This document shows, piece by piece, positions 33,245-41,740 of a DNA stretch of 64,000 nucleotides. The stretch is taken from positions 1,798,001-1,862,000 of the forward strand of contig NZ_OZ253573.1 of the NCBI RefSeq assembly GCF_965262965.1, read 5' to 3'. The translations under genes and the position numbers were made by a program. The stretch is from Poriferisodalis sp965262965. Its GTDB lineage: Bacteria > Actinomycetota > Acidimicrobiia > Acidimicrobiales > Poriferisodalaceae. A model generated the notes under the pieces. That model was not told the origin of the DNA. It made no database searches and saw nothing but the letters and a program-made list of their open reading frames with translations. Each line of letters starts with the position of its first letter. The stretch's first letter is position 1.

Positions 33245-36200
33245 CGTCAATGATGCGCACGGAAATCTTGCGGGCTTCGTCGATACTGAGACTCTGCTCA
33301 AGTAGCTCTCGCAATTCGACCGGAGTTCCGGGTCGTTGACCCGACGGCGGCGTCGGCATCTTCTTGCCGCCGAACCACAACACGAGGTAGATGCCGTAGC
33401 CGTCGGTAGCCGGGTCAGTCGTGTACTGGCTGATGAGCTGGTTATGCATCGCGTGCCACAGATCACGATGTGCCTCACGCTTGATCTCGATGGGCACGTT
33501 GAAACCAGCGCAGCTCGCACGGACATCTGCCCGCTTGCCAGCCGCGTAGCTGCCTTCACGTACAACCTCGAACGCTTGCGGCGGGCGGACGTTCAAGGCC
33601 GCTAGGAGGGAATCGCGGCACCAATTCTCTGATTTGGGGTTTTCCGGGCGACCGTGCGAATCCTCGTTCCAGTACGGGCGCCATGGATCGCTCACGGCGC
33701 CTCGCATCTCATCGGCGATGTCATCGAGCCGATCCAGCAATAGCGCAGCCAAGTCAGCAGCATTAGCGGGGGCACCACCGCTGAGGGTTCGCTGGACATC
33801 TTCGACAGTCGGGTTGCGGTACTCGGCGTCGCGTCGGATGGCGCTCTGTTCCTCACGCCTCCAGCGCAAGACGTCATGCCACTCACCCAGCTCCGGGTCA
33901 TTCCCCAAGCGTTGGAGCGCTTCTGTGGCCTCGGGGTCCGGCATCTGCGAGAGCTGGCTGATCATGTCTCTGATCCGGTCTGCCGCGTCGATGTCGACCG
34001 TTATGAGCCCATCTCGATCAAGCGGCCCAAACGCGCGTCCGAGTAGCTCGATGAGTACTCCAAGGGTGGGTGAGCTGAGACTTGCCGTCAGGCGCGAATG
34101 CCCGGACACTCGCGGACCATGGTCCTCGTGAAGGAATTCTGCGACGTGACGCGCACCGGATCGGTGGCGCTCGACGTGCTCAGCGAGTTCGGAGACATAG
34201 GGACCCTCGAACAGCAACGCCGCCGCCGTAAGCCAGCGAGTGCGTTGGGCAACCGTGATACGCGCTAGTGCGAGCTTCTTGTCGATGAGCTCATGGAGGC
34301 CCCGTGTTCCCGGACACACCATGACGCCAAGCAGTAGTCGATCGAGCAGCCGGAGCTGAGCGTTCGAGCCGCGCGGCGGAAAGGACTTCAGTAGTCGCAG
34401 CTTGAAGATGTGCTTGACGTCCTCATCGCCGCCGACGGTGTCAAGTTCGTTGAGTCCCGGCGGGTGTTCATCGCCACTTCGAATTGCATCTGTTGCACAC
34501 CGAATCGCCACCTCAGCGACGAGCAGCGGATTCTGCTCGAACCAACGCTCGAACCAAGACGGAGGCGACGAGGTGCCCGTCGGCACGCAGAACAGAAGCG
34601 CTAGCGCTTGACGCTTGAGGCCGTCAACCAGACTGTCGAGCCGTGCTGGGTCCTCGTCGTCGAACAGCCTCAGGCCGGCGAGTGCCGGAAGTGCAAGCCA
34701 TGCGTGCTTCGACTCGCTGTGCAGAGTGATCGTCTCCTCGACGCTAGGAAGGCCGGGGCGCGTGATCGACTCGCGGAACGCCTGTAGCACGGCTTCAACA
34801 AGGTCGGCGTCCCCGCCTATGAACTCGCTGAGACGGTCCCGCTCGGCCAACTCGTCATCGGTCTCGGCATACAAGCCCATGTAGGCAAGCGCGAGGCAAT
34901 GCAGATTGGGTGCTGAGAAGGTGTTGCCCTGGAGCTCAGCCAAGCTTGAGCGCAAACCAGTCGCCCATTCTTCCGAACGCCGCTGCTTCTCCTCTTCCCA
35001 CCTCGCGGCGCGCTCGTCATGCTCCATGAGCACTCGCTCGACGTTCGGGTCGCGGGGCACCGTGGCGAACAGCGCCTCCACGAACGCTGCGAGCTCGCTG
35101 CTGTCGCTCACCGTCTCTCGCACGACATCGGCTGTCAGGCCCTCGTTCCTCGTCGGGTCCTCGAGTGCTTGATACGCGATGCGCAAGAGTTCACGCGCAA
35201 CAAGTGGCTCTGGCTCAGCTAGCTCAACTGCGCGTTCCAAGCACCACCGGCCAACATCCGACGGCAGCATGCTGCCGTGCAGAGAGAGACACGAGTCGTA
35301 CGTCCTGAAACCCAGCGGATCATTCGGATCGCGGCGGCGCAGCCAATCCAAGTACACACTTCGCTGCACTTCGGGGCGAGTCTCCAACCAATCTCGAATG
35401 ATCGGTGCAGCAGGGCTTCTCGCTGGCATCACCTCCGGCTCGGAAGCACCGGCAACGCTGAGCCAAGAGAACAGTCGCTCGGAGTCGACCTTGTCGCCCA
35501 GCCCAATGAGCGCCTTTGCCAGAAGGTCCACAGGAACGCTGTCGAAATGGCGTGTGCGCAAGGCGGGCACCAATCGGGCAGCGTCATTGTGAAGGGAATC
35601 CAAGAGCTCGCCAGCTTGCTCGCCAGACGAGTGCTCCGAGAGTCCTGTGCGCCAGAAACCCTCGAAGAGCCCAATGATTCGAGTGCGACTGGGGTGCCCT
35701 AGGTACTCCCAGACCTCTGCCGGTCGGATCGTGTCGGGATAGATCTCTTCGAGCAATCTGCCTGCGAGCTGACGGTCAGGATCAGTAACGCTTCCAGCAA
35801 AGATGTCATCGAGCAGTCCTTGCAGTACTCGCCGTGTTTCGACGCCTCCTGATGTGAGACGAAGTTGAGCATCGAGCGCCGCTAGCCGGACATGCCGTGA
35901 GCACCGCCCGTCGCGAGCGAATGCCGCGACCTGCGGCGTCAGTTCGCGCAGCAAGCTGAGCTGGTGTTCATCTGCAACTGAGAGGACTTCCAGCAGGAAT
36001 TCTCGGATCCGCTCGCCCGGGGGGTCGTGGGGAGAAGCCCTCAGAAGAAATTTCACGGCGTCGATGGTCTCCGCATCGACTATCGAACGGAACGCCCACA
36101 CCGTCGTGTCCCGATAGCTGGTGTCTCTTCGGTCACGCCATGCATTGCGAAGCAATGGGCCCTCGGCTGCGTGAGCCGCGAGTGCTTGCAGGAGTCGTCG

Positions 36201-37406
36201 CTCTTGTGAGCCATTCAACCCGCCAACGTCGCCATACAGCCCGATGCCGACGGGATCGGCGTCGATGAGAAGGTCGAGCGCCTCCGGCGAATGCGCAGCG
36301 AACCAGGCCGATAGGCCTCGTAGCGAAGTCACCACCCGTCCGTCGTGTGGGCTGATCATGAGTGCCACAACGCGTCGGGCCGGCAAGCCATCTTCGACGA
36401 GTCGTGCGAGGTAGCGGCCACCAAGAAATTCGGCGATGTGCCGGTGCAGGGGTACGCGCCTCGGCCAGCCCGCCTCCGAGTCGTACGTCGCCGCGAACAG
36501 CTTGGTACCAAGTGACCATCGGCGCAGATTGGGCTGCCCCTCAGAAACATCAAGGTCCAACGGTTGGAGGCCGTTCAGCGCGACATACGACGAATCATCA
36601 TCGGCCGGGCCGAGCGAGAAACCCTCAATGCCCGTGAGCAGTTGAGTTGCGCCCAGCTCTCCGGCGACCGTCAGCACAGCCTCAACTGGCAACAAGACTT
36701 CCGCCGCGGCAATGTGCTCGTCGTTGTGCTCTTCTGCCATGCGGTGGCATGCCAATTCGGACGCGTCCCGTCGGCTCGTGGGCCAGGTTCCGCCTCCCTG
36801 GGCTACGGCCTGGGCGAGCAACTTCAACGTCAGCGGGTTGTCCAACATCCCGCTCAGTTGGTGCCTCTGGGACTCGTCCACAAACATCTGGACATCGCCG
36901 CCGTCTAGGTATTGGGCGAGGAGCGTCCGTTGTGATTCAGCACCTAGGGGTTCAAGCCTCAGTACAGCGACAGTTCCCCCTGGAGTTGCGCTCTCAAGGT
37001 TGCGTCGGTCGTTGTTGCCGAGCCAATCGGCTTCGCGACAAGAGATGCGGAAGCTCGGCCAGCCAAGCTGGTCCAAGCGCTTGCGAATCTCATCCAGCGC
37101 TGGCCGACCGTCTGCCGTGCCTGCGCGGACTTCGTCGAGGCCGTCGATGAAGAGCGTCTTTTCCCTCCACTCAGCCCGGGCCTCAAGGTTCACAAAATCT
37201 CGAGCGGTGCGGTAGACCACCTCGTCGCCGAGTCTCTCGCACTCCATCTCGAACTCGGTCGACTTGCCCGAGCCGGCGTCACCAAGCAGCACATAAGCAC
37301 GCTCGGATCTGAAGTGGCTCAGCGATCGTGGCTCGGCCAGCGATCCGTCCTCGTCAGAACCTTGCGTAAGGCAAGTACATGTGCGCGCGACGTACGTCTC
37401 TCTCAC
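33225..37406 (-). CDS. NACHT/STAND-type ATPase with C-terminal PD-(D/E)xK-like domain (1,393 aa)
   Basis: GTG at 37406 overlaps the stop of the upstream DUF4143 gene (GTGA). Walker A is GDAGSGKST (residues 42-50), Walker B TLFIDGLDEV (84-93), followed by a FRISCREADWL sensor-like segment, all near the N-terminus. LSGMLDNPLTLKLLAQAV and PLHRHIAEFLGGRYLA (the latter like the NACHT winged-helix end) follow. Residues 400-1250 are helical repeats without close internal identity. The last 120 residues hold AGKRADVRASCAGF and VPIEIKREAHRDLWHAMHNQL, a D...ExK nuclease-like motif, then YGIYLVLWFGGKKMP. The layout (ATPase switch, sensor repeats, effector nuclease) is that of antiviral STAND proteins, with the nuclease at the C-terminus. 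No target is known. Confidence 0.85.
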   Translation of the reverse strand: MRETYVARTCTCLTQGSDEDGSLAEPRSLSHFRSERAYVLLGDAGSGKSTEFEMECERLGDEVVYRTARDFVNLEARAEWREKTLFIDGLDEVRAGTADGRPALDEIRKRLDQLGWPSFRISCREADWLGNNDRRNLESATPGGTVAVLRLEPLGAESQRTLLAQYLDGGDVQMFVDESQRHQLSGMLDNPLTLKLLAQAVAQGGGTWPTSRRDASELACHRMAEEHNDEHIAAAEVLLPVEAVLTVAGELGATQLLTGIEGFSLGPADDDSSYVALNGLQPLDLDVSEGQPNLRRWSLGTKLFAATYDSEAGWPRRVPLHRHIAEFLGGRYLARLVEDGLPARRVVALMISPHDGRVVTSLRGLSAWFAAHSPEALDLLIDADPVGIGLYGDVGGLNGSQERRLLQALAAHAAEGPLLRNAWRDRRDTSYRDTTVWAFRSIVDAETIDAVKFLLRASPHDPPGERIREFLLEVLSVADEHQLSLLRELTPQVAAFARDGRCSRHVRLAALDAQLRLTSGGVETRRVLQGLLDDIFAGSVTDPDRQLAGRLLEEIYPDTIRPAEVWEYLGHPSRTRIIGLFEGFWRTGLSEHSSGEQAGELLDSLHNDAARLVPALRTRHFDSVPVDLLAKALIGLGDKVDSERLFSWLSVAGASEPEVMPARSPAAPIIRDWLETRPEVQRSVYLDWLRRRDPNDPLGFRTYDSCLSLHGSMLPSDVGRWCLERAVELAEPEPLVARELLRIAYQALEDPTRNEGLTADVVRETVSDSSELAAFVEALFATVPRDPNVERVLMEHDERAARWEEEKQRRSEEWATGLRSSLAELQGNTFSAPNLHCLALAYMGLYAETDDELAERDRLSEFIGGDADLVEAVLQAFRESITRPGLPSVEETITLHSESKHAWLALPALAGLRLFDDEDPARLDSLVDGLKRQALALLFCVPTGTSSPPSWFERWFEQNPLLVAEVAIRCATDAIRSGDEHPPGLNELDTVGGDEDVKHIFKLRLLKSFPPRGSNAQLRLLDRLLLGVMVCPGTRGLHELIDKKLALARITVAQRTRWLTAAALLFEGPYVSELAEHVERHRSGARHVAEFLHEDHGPRVSGHSRLTASLSSPTLGVLIELLGRAFGPLDRDGLITVDIDAADRIRDMISQLSQMPDPEATEALQRLGNDPELGEWHDVLRWRREEQSAIRRDAEYRNPTVEDVQRTLSGGAPANAADLAALLLDRLDDIADEMRGAVSDPWRPYWNEDSHGRPENPKSENWCRDSLLAALNVRPPQAFEVVREGSYAAGKRADVRASCAGFNVPIEIKREAHRDLWHAMHNQLISQYTTDPATDGYGIYLVLWFGGKKMPTPPSGQRPGTPVELRELLEQSLSIDEARKISVRIIDVTSPGR

Positions 37407-38686
37407 GCTTCCTCAATCCACTCGCTCGCAGGCAGCGAAAGGAACGCGTCCAGCGGGATATCGGCGTCGCCGACCACAAGCGTGCGTGCGCCGAAGCGCC
37501 GCTTGAACTCATCGAGTCCGGGCAGTGCATCGCGCGCTGCTCCGCTCTTCACCTCGATACCCACGAGATGGGGTCCCCGCTGAAGGACAAAGTCGACCTC
37601 AACCGCCGACCGCCCGCGACTGTCGCGCCAGTACTTGATATCTCCGCTCGACGGCATCGTGTTGACGAGGTGTGCCCCGACGGCGCTCTCGACAAGGCGG
37701 CCCCAAAAGGTGCGGTCAGCGCGCGCCTCTTCGAACGAATAGCCCGACACCATTGACATCAAGCCGGTATTGAGCACATTCAGCTTGGGCGTCGAGGCTT
37801 TGGCTGACACTGCACGCTCTACATGCAAAGGCAGTCCGGTCAGCAGACCGACCTGTGACAGCAGGTGTAGGTACCCCGCCAACGTGGTGGTGTTGCCGGC
37901 GTCCTGCAGCTGGCCGACCATCTTGTTGTACGAGAGGATCTGCCCCGAGTACCGGGCCCCCACTTCAAAGAGACGCCGCAGCAGAGCTGGCTTGCGGATG
38001 TTCGTCATCGAGACCACATCGCGGTCGATGTTGGGCTCGACGAGCCCGCTTCGGACGTACCGGTGCCACTCCTCGTGGGTCGCCAAGTAGCGAGTGGCTC
38101 CTGGGTAGCCGCCGTAGAACACGTACTCGTCCAAGCCGAAGCCGAACGCCTCAGCCATCTCCGTGTAGGACCAGTGAGGTGAAACAACCGGCTCGAAGCG
38201 GCCCAAGAGGCTCTCATTGAGTCCGGCTTGGACTTGGAGCGGGGCCGAGCCCAGCACTACAACCTGCAAGGGACAGCCCGAAGCACGATCGGCATCCCAG
38301 AGGCCTTTGACGGCAACCGACCAATTCGGCAGCTCTTGAATCTCGTCAAGCACCAATACGTAGCCACTAGGCGACGAGTTCGCCCGGTGACGGCACTGTT
38401 CCCACACCTCGACCAGCCACTGAAAGTCTCGCGGTGCTGAGGTCAACCGGGCTTGGCCTCCGACTGCTGCGTTCGAATCGAACGGCCCCGGTGCATCCGA
38501 AGACACGTCGGTGCCGCCGGGTTCTACCGCAACCATCCTCCAACCGTGCGAAATCGCACGAAGGGCTTGGCGGACGGCAAAGGTCTTGCCCGACTGTCGC
38601 GGTCCGAACACCGCGATCACGCGCTCAGTCCTCGATTGGAGCCGTTCCACGATCGTCGCGACCAGCGGCCGCTGATACTCCGGCAT
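37403..38686 (-). CDS. AAA ATPase with DUF4143-type C-terminal nuclease-like domain
   Basis: 427 aa. Walker A GPRQSGKT (residues 28-35), Walker B VLVLDEIQELP (110-120), then LGSAPLQVQAGLNESLLGRFE with the usual arginine. The C-terminal half has the DUF4143 signature: winged-helix (LAGYLHLLSQVGLL), KLNVLNTGL, FWGRLVESAVGAHLVNT, YWRDSRGRSAVEVDFVL and GIEVKSG (Asp365, Glu378, Lys380 as the PD-(D/E)xK triad). This family is widespread and its biological role is unsettled. It is the first gene of an operon with the STAND protein. Its start codon lies 20 bp from a 17-bp-arm palindrome (38706-38743), suggesting tight control of the pair. Confidence 0.92.
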   Translation of the reverse strand: MPEYQRPLVATIVERLQSRTERVIAVFGPRQSGKTFAVRQALRAISHGWRMVAVEPGGTDVSSDAPGPFDSNAAVGGQARLTSAPRDFQWLVEVWEQCRHRANSSPSGYVLVLDEIQELPNWSVAVKGLWDADRASGCPLQVVVLGSAPLQVQAGLNESLLGRFEPVVSPHWSYTEMAEAFGFGLDEYVFYGGYPGATRYLATHEEWHRYVRSGLVEPNIDRDVVSMTNIRKPALLRRLFEVGARYSGQILSYNKMVGQLQDAGNTTTLAGYLHLLSQVGLLTGLPLHVERAVSAKASTPKLNVLNTGLMSMVSGYSFEEARADRTFWGRLVESAVGAHLVNTMPSSGDIKYWRDSRGRSAVEVDFVLQRGPHLVGIEVKSGAARDALPGLDEFKRRFGARTLVVGDADIPLDAFLSLPASEWIEEA

Positions 38687-38705
38687 GTGACCAGTATAGC
38701 GTCAT

Positions 38706-38743
38706 GTGTACGCTATTGAGCAACTCTGCTCAATAGCGTACAC
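38706..38743. promoter_or_regulatory. Palindrome 1 upstream of the DUF4143-STAND operon
   Basis: Perfect inverted repeat GTGTACGCTATTGAGCA, spacer ACTC, then its complement. It lies 20 bp from the ATPase start codon, in the promoter position. Inner core TATTGAGCA-N4-TGCTCAATA is shared with palindrome 2. It could be an operator or a recognition site for the ATPase itself; without a T-run it is not an obvious terminator. Confidence 0.75.
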
Positions 38744-38852
38744 CAACTCCACATCTTGCGCCGGGGGCGCACCAAGGGCGGCTGAGTGCACACCCTGGTC
38801 TAGCCGCCACGTGGACTCTGCTTTTCATAGGATGTGGACTCTGAATATCAGA

Positions 38853-38892
38853 CTCGAACGTTATTGAGCAAGACTGCTCAATAACGTTCGAG
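38853..38892. promoter_or_regulatory. Palindrome 2, same core as palindrome 1
   Basis: Perfect inverted repeat CTCGAACGTTATTGAGCA, spacer AGAC, then its complement, 110 bp from palindrome 1 and 45 bp from the stop codon of the CoA-transferase gene. Only the core is shared with palindrome 1; the outer bases differ but still pair, showing that pairing is conserved while sequence is not. Confidence 0.75.
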
Positions 38893-38936
38893 GTCGCGGT
38901 AGCGGCGGTTCGCAGCGATGAAGCGACGCGGCCGGT

Positions 38937-41360
38937 TCAGCGCAGGGCGCCTGCCGCCTCTAGGGCAGCGATCTCTGCGGGGCCGAGCCCGAGTGCTTCG
39001 CTCAACACTTCGTGAGTGTGCTGACCCAGCGTGGGTGCGGGCGAGCGGACGCCGTTGGAGCCGTCGTGGAGCAGCCATGGGATTCCGACGTGGCTCATCT
39101 GGCCCACGGCAGGGTGATCGAGGCGTTCGATGAGGCCACGAGCCGCCAGGTGCGGGTTTGTCTCGATCGAGCGAGGGCTGAGCGACGGGAATGCAGGCAC
39201 ACCGACGGCCTGGAGCTGTTCGGTGACCGCCCATTGGTCGTGTGCTGAGGTCCACGCGGCGATGATCCCGTCCAGCTCGACCTCGTTCGCCTTGCGGTTG
39301 GCCGCTGTTGCGAACCGTGCATCGGCAGGATCGAGGCCGATCACGCCGGCGAGTGCTTCCCATTCGCCGGCGTCGGCGCAGCAGACGGCCACCCAGTCGT
39401 CGCCGCCGCTGCAGCGGTACACGTTGTGCGGCGACATCAGCGGATCCCAGTTGCCCATCGGCTCGGGCTGCTCACCGGTGAGTGCGGTTTCCATCCAGCC
39501 CTCGGCGATACACGCAGTCGTGGCCTCCCACATGGACGTGTCGATGAATTGGCCCTCGCCAGTGCGCCGCCGCGCCGCCAGCGCAGCCACCAGCGCGTAT
39601 GCAGTTGCGATGCCGGCGGCGGGATCGCCCAGCGACACGCCGAGTTCGGAGGCACCACCGCCGGGATAGCCGGTCAGCGATGCGAGGCCCGACAGCGGCC
39701 CGGTTGTCGGGCCGTAGCCCATGTAGGACTTGTACGGGCCGTGCTGCCCGTAGCCGCTGATCGCGCCGACGATCACGTCTGGCCGCCGCGCCGCCAGCGC
39801 CTCGTAGCCGAGACCCCAGCCGTCCATGACGCCCGTGGCGTAGTTCGACACCACAAGATCGCAGCTCAAAGCGAGCCGCTTCGCGAGTGCGCTGCCTTCA
39901 GCAGTACCCATGTCAATCGTGATGCTGCGCTTGCCTTGGCCGTATTGGTTGAAATAGCCGTTGGTGTCGAGCGTCTGATCGTGATGAATCGAGTACATCG
40001 GCAAACGGCGTCCGAGGTCCGGGCGGGCGGCAGACTCGATCTTGATCACCGTTGCGCCCAGGTGGGCGAGGTGCAGCGTGCAGAACGGACCCGCCCACAC
40101 CCATGTGAAGTCCGCCACGGTCACACCGTCGAGGGGCCGGTCGCCGCCGGGTTGCGTCGGTGCCGCGGACGCGGTGCCCGCCCGGGTTGTCTCGAATACT
40201 GCGCCCGCATGCTCGCCGAGCGCCGGTGCCGGACGTCGGATGGACCACCACTCGTTCGCGAGGCGGGACGGCGCGCCGGGAACGGTGATGCGGCCCAATC
40301 CCGGCTGGTCGTACGTGACCAGAAAGTCGCGGGCGGTCAGGTGTGGGTCTTCGGCCATCTGAGCAACGGTGTTGACAGGCGCGAATGCGAGTCGCTGTGC
40401 TTGACCGCGATGGAACAGTTCCATTACCGACTGGGTGGCGACCCACTCGCCCAGCCACATGTGCAGCAGGTCCTCGTTCTCGAAGCGGCTCTCCACGGTG
40501 TCGAAGATCTCCATGTCCGCCCACTCGGGTCGGCCCATGAGGTCCTTCAAGCGCTCCCACTGATCAGCCTCAACGCACAAGACGAAGATGTGCCCGTCGG
40601 TTGTCGGCAATATCCGCCACGGATTGAGAATGCGTGCTCCGAGTCGACTGGGGTTCTGTTCGGTGTAGGACCAGCTGATGAACGCGGCCTCGAGCATTCC
40701 CACGACATAGGCCATCGTGGAGAAGTCGATGTGCTCACCATGACCGGAGCGCTGCGCCCGATCAACGGACGCCAGCGCGGCACAGGCGGCTGCAAACGCG
40801 GACTGGAACGCCGCTTGGTGACCGTGGGGCTTCAGCGGCGGCAGGTCGGGATCGGTCACGCAACCTGGGGCCAGCCAGCCCCAGCCGCCGCCGTGGACGA
40901 CCTGCAGTTCCTCGGCTCGCCAGTGCGCGTACGGCCCGGTCTGTCCGAACGGCGTGATCGACATCGTGACCAACGACCGATGTCGGGAGCGGAGCTCGTC
41001 GCCGACCAAGCCGATGTCGGACGCAATCCGAGGGGCCAAGTCGTGCAGGAACAGGTCGGCTTCCGCGAGCAGATCTGCGAGCACCGCGCGGCCACCGTTG
41101 CTCGACACGTCTGCGGTCACGCTGCGCTTGTTGGTGTTCAGGGCCGCGAACAGACCGCCGATGCCCTCGCCGCCGGTTCCGTTCGGGGTGCCCTCACCAG
41201 GTCGAAACGGACCGCGTCGGCGCGCTCGGTCGCCTGTCGGAGGTTCCACCTTGATGACATCCGCACCGAGGTCGGCAAGCAGCTTGCCTACCCATGGTGC
41301 GGCGACCATCTGGCCCAGCTCGACGACGCGAATGCCGTCAAGCCCGCGCGCGGTCCCCAT
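38937..41360 (-). CDS. Two-domain CaiB/BaiF-family CoA-transferase (807 aa)
   Basis: Tandem fusion of two class III CoA-transferase domains. The first starts LDGIRVVELGQMVAAPWVGKLLADLGADVIKVEPPTGD, the second, near residue 410, LDGVTVADFTWVWAGPFCTLHLAHLGATVIKIES. Each is followed by its own large-domain features (NKRSVTAD ... LLAEADLFLHDLAPR; GKRSITIDMG ... DLVVSNYATGV). The second half contains EAIA/YGPTTGPLSGLASLTGYPGGGASELG, the glycine-rich active-site loop region. Single-domain members act as dimers interlinked like rings, so a fused pair could be an internal heterodimer. It is probably used for CoA activation of carboxylic acids. It ends 45 bp before palindrome 2. Confidence 0.9.
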   Translation of the reverse strand: MGTARGLDGIRVVELGQMVAAPWVGKLLADLGADVIKVEPPTGDRARRRGPFRPGEGTPNGTGGEGIGGLFAALNTNKRSVTADVSSNGGRAVLADLLAEADLFLHDLAPRIASDIGLVGDELRSRHRSLVTMSITPFGQTGPYAHWRAEELQVVHGGGWGWLAPGCVTDPDLPPLKPHGHQAAFQSAFAAACAALASVDRAQRSGHGEHIDFSTMAYVVGMLEAAFISWSYTEQNPSRLGARILNPWRILPTTDGHIFVLCVEADQWERLKDLMGRPEWADMEIFDTVESRFENEDLLHMWLGEWVATQSVMELFHRGQAQRLAFAPVNTVAQMAEDPHLTARDFLVTYDQPGLGRITVPGAPSRLANEWWSIRRPAPALGEHAGAVFETTRAGTASAAPTQPGGDRPLDGVTVADFTWVWAGPFCTLHLAHLGATVIKIESAARPDLGRRLPMYSIHHDQTLDTNGYFNQYGQGKRSITIDMGTAEGSALAKRLALSCDLVVSNYATGVMDGWGLGYEALAARRPDVIVGAISGYGQHGPYKSYMGYGPTTGPLSGLASLTGYPGGGASELGVSLGDPAAGIATAYALVAALAARRRTGEGQFIDTSMWEATTACIAEGWMETALTGEQPEPMGNWDPLMSPHNVYRCSGGDDWVAVCCADAGEWEALAGVIGLDPADARFATAANRKANEVELDGIIAAWTSAHDQWAVTEQLQAVGVPAFPSLSPRSIETNPHLAARGLIERLDHPAVGQMSHVGIPWLLHDGSNGVRSPAPTLGQHTHEVLSEALGLGPAEIAALEAAGALR

Positions 41361-41388
41361 TTCCGTCAGCCCTCTTTGGAGGCGAGAC

Positions 41389-41595
41389 TCAGCCGGATTC
41401 GTGCTTGAACGACAGGCGGACCTTGGTGCGATAGGCAGAGATGACGCCGCCTTCGATCACCACGTCCTGCTCGATGACCTCGGCGACGCGCAAGTCGCGC
41501 AAGGTCTTCGAAGCCTCAGCGATTGCGTTCTGCGTGGCACGCTCCCACGATTCGTCGCTTGTCCCGATCAGCTCGATCACGTTGTAAACGCTCAT
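41389..41595 (-). CDS. Dodecin (flavin-binding dodecamer)
   Basis: 68-aa protein almost covering the dodecin family: MSVYNVIELIGTSDESWERATQNAIAEASKTLRDLRVAEVIEQDV then ISAYRTKVRLSFKHE. The tryptophan in DESWERA and the Ala-rich helix are the usual family features; dodecins store riboflavin, FMN or CoA-linked flavin in hollow 12-mers. ATG at 41595 follows GAGAGGTCA. The gene is oriented with the CoA-transferase gene (28 bp gap). It diverges from the dodecin-fusion gene at 41741 across a 145-bp shared promoter region. Confidence 0.93.
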   Translation of the reverse strand: MSVYNVIELIGTSDESWERATQNAIAEASKTLRDLRVAEVIEQDVVIEGGVISAYRTKVRLSFKHESG

Positions 41596-41740
41596 TGACC
41601 TCTCCTCGTCGCGACCGCCATTTCGGAATCGATCCGACCGGCGGTGTCCGACCTGGGCATTGTGCCGCCCAATCGCAGTGTGGCCTACAGTTTGCCCCAC
41701 CGCGACCCGCCACTCCCCGCTGACCAGGACGGGCCCCACT

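Noticed and set aside
38853..38892. Palindrome 2 as an intrinsic terminator of the CoA-transferase gene
   Set aside because: The stem is long and perfect but has no T-run on either side and shares its core with the palindrome in the promoter of the next operon, so a protein-binding role is more likely.
39426..41408. 660-aa plus-strand open frame antisense to the two-domain CoA-transferase
   Set aside because: Mirror of a clear CaiB/BaiF gene; low-complexity sequence and no ribosome-binding site.
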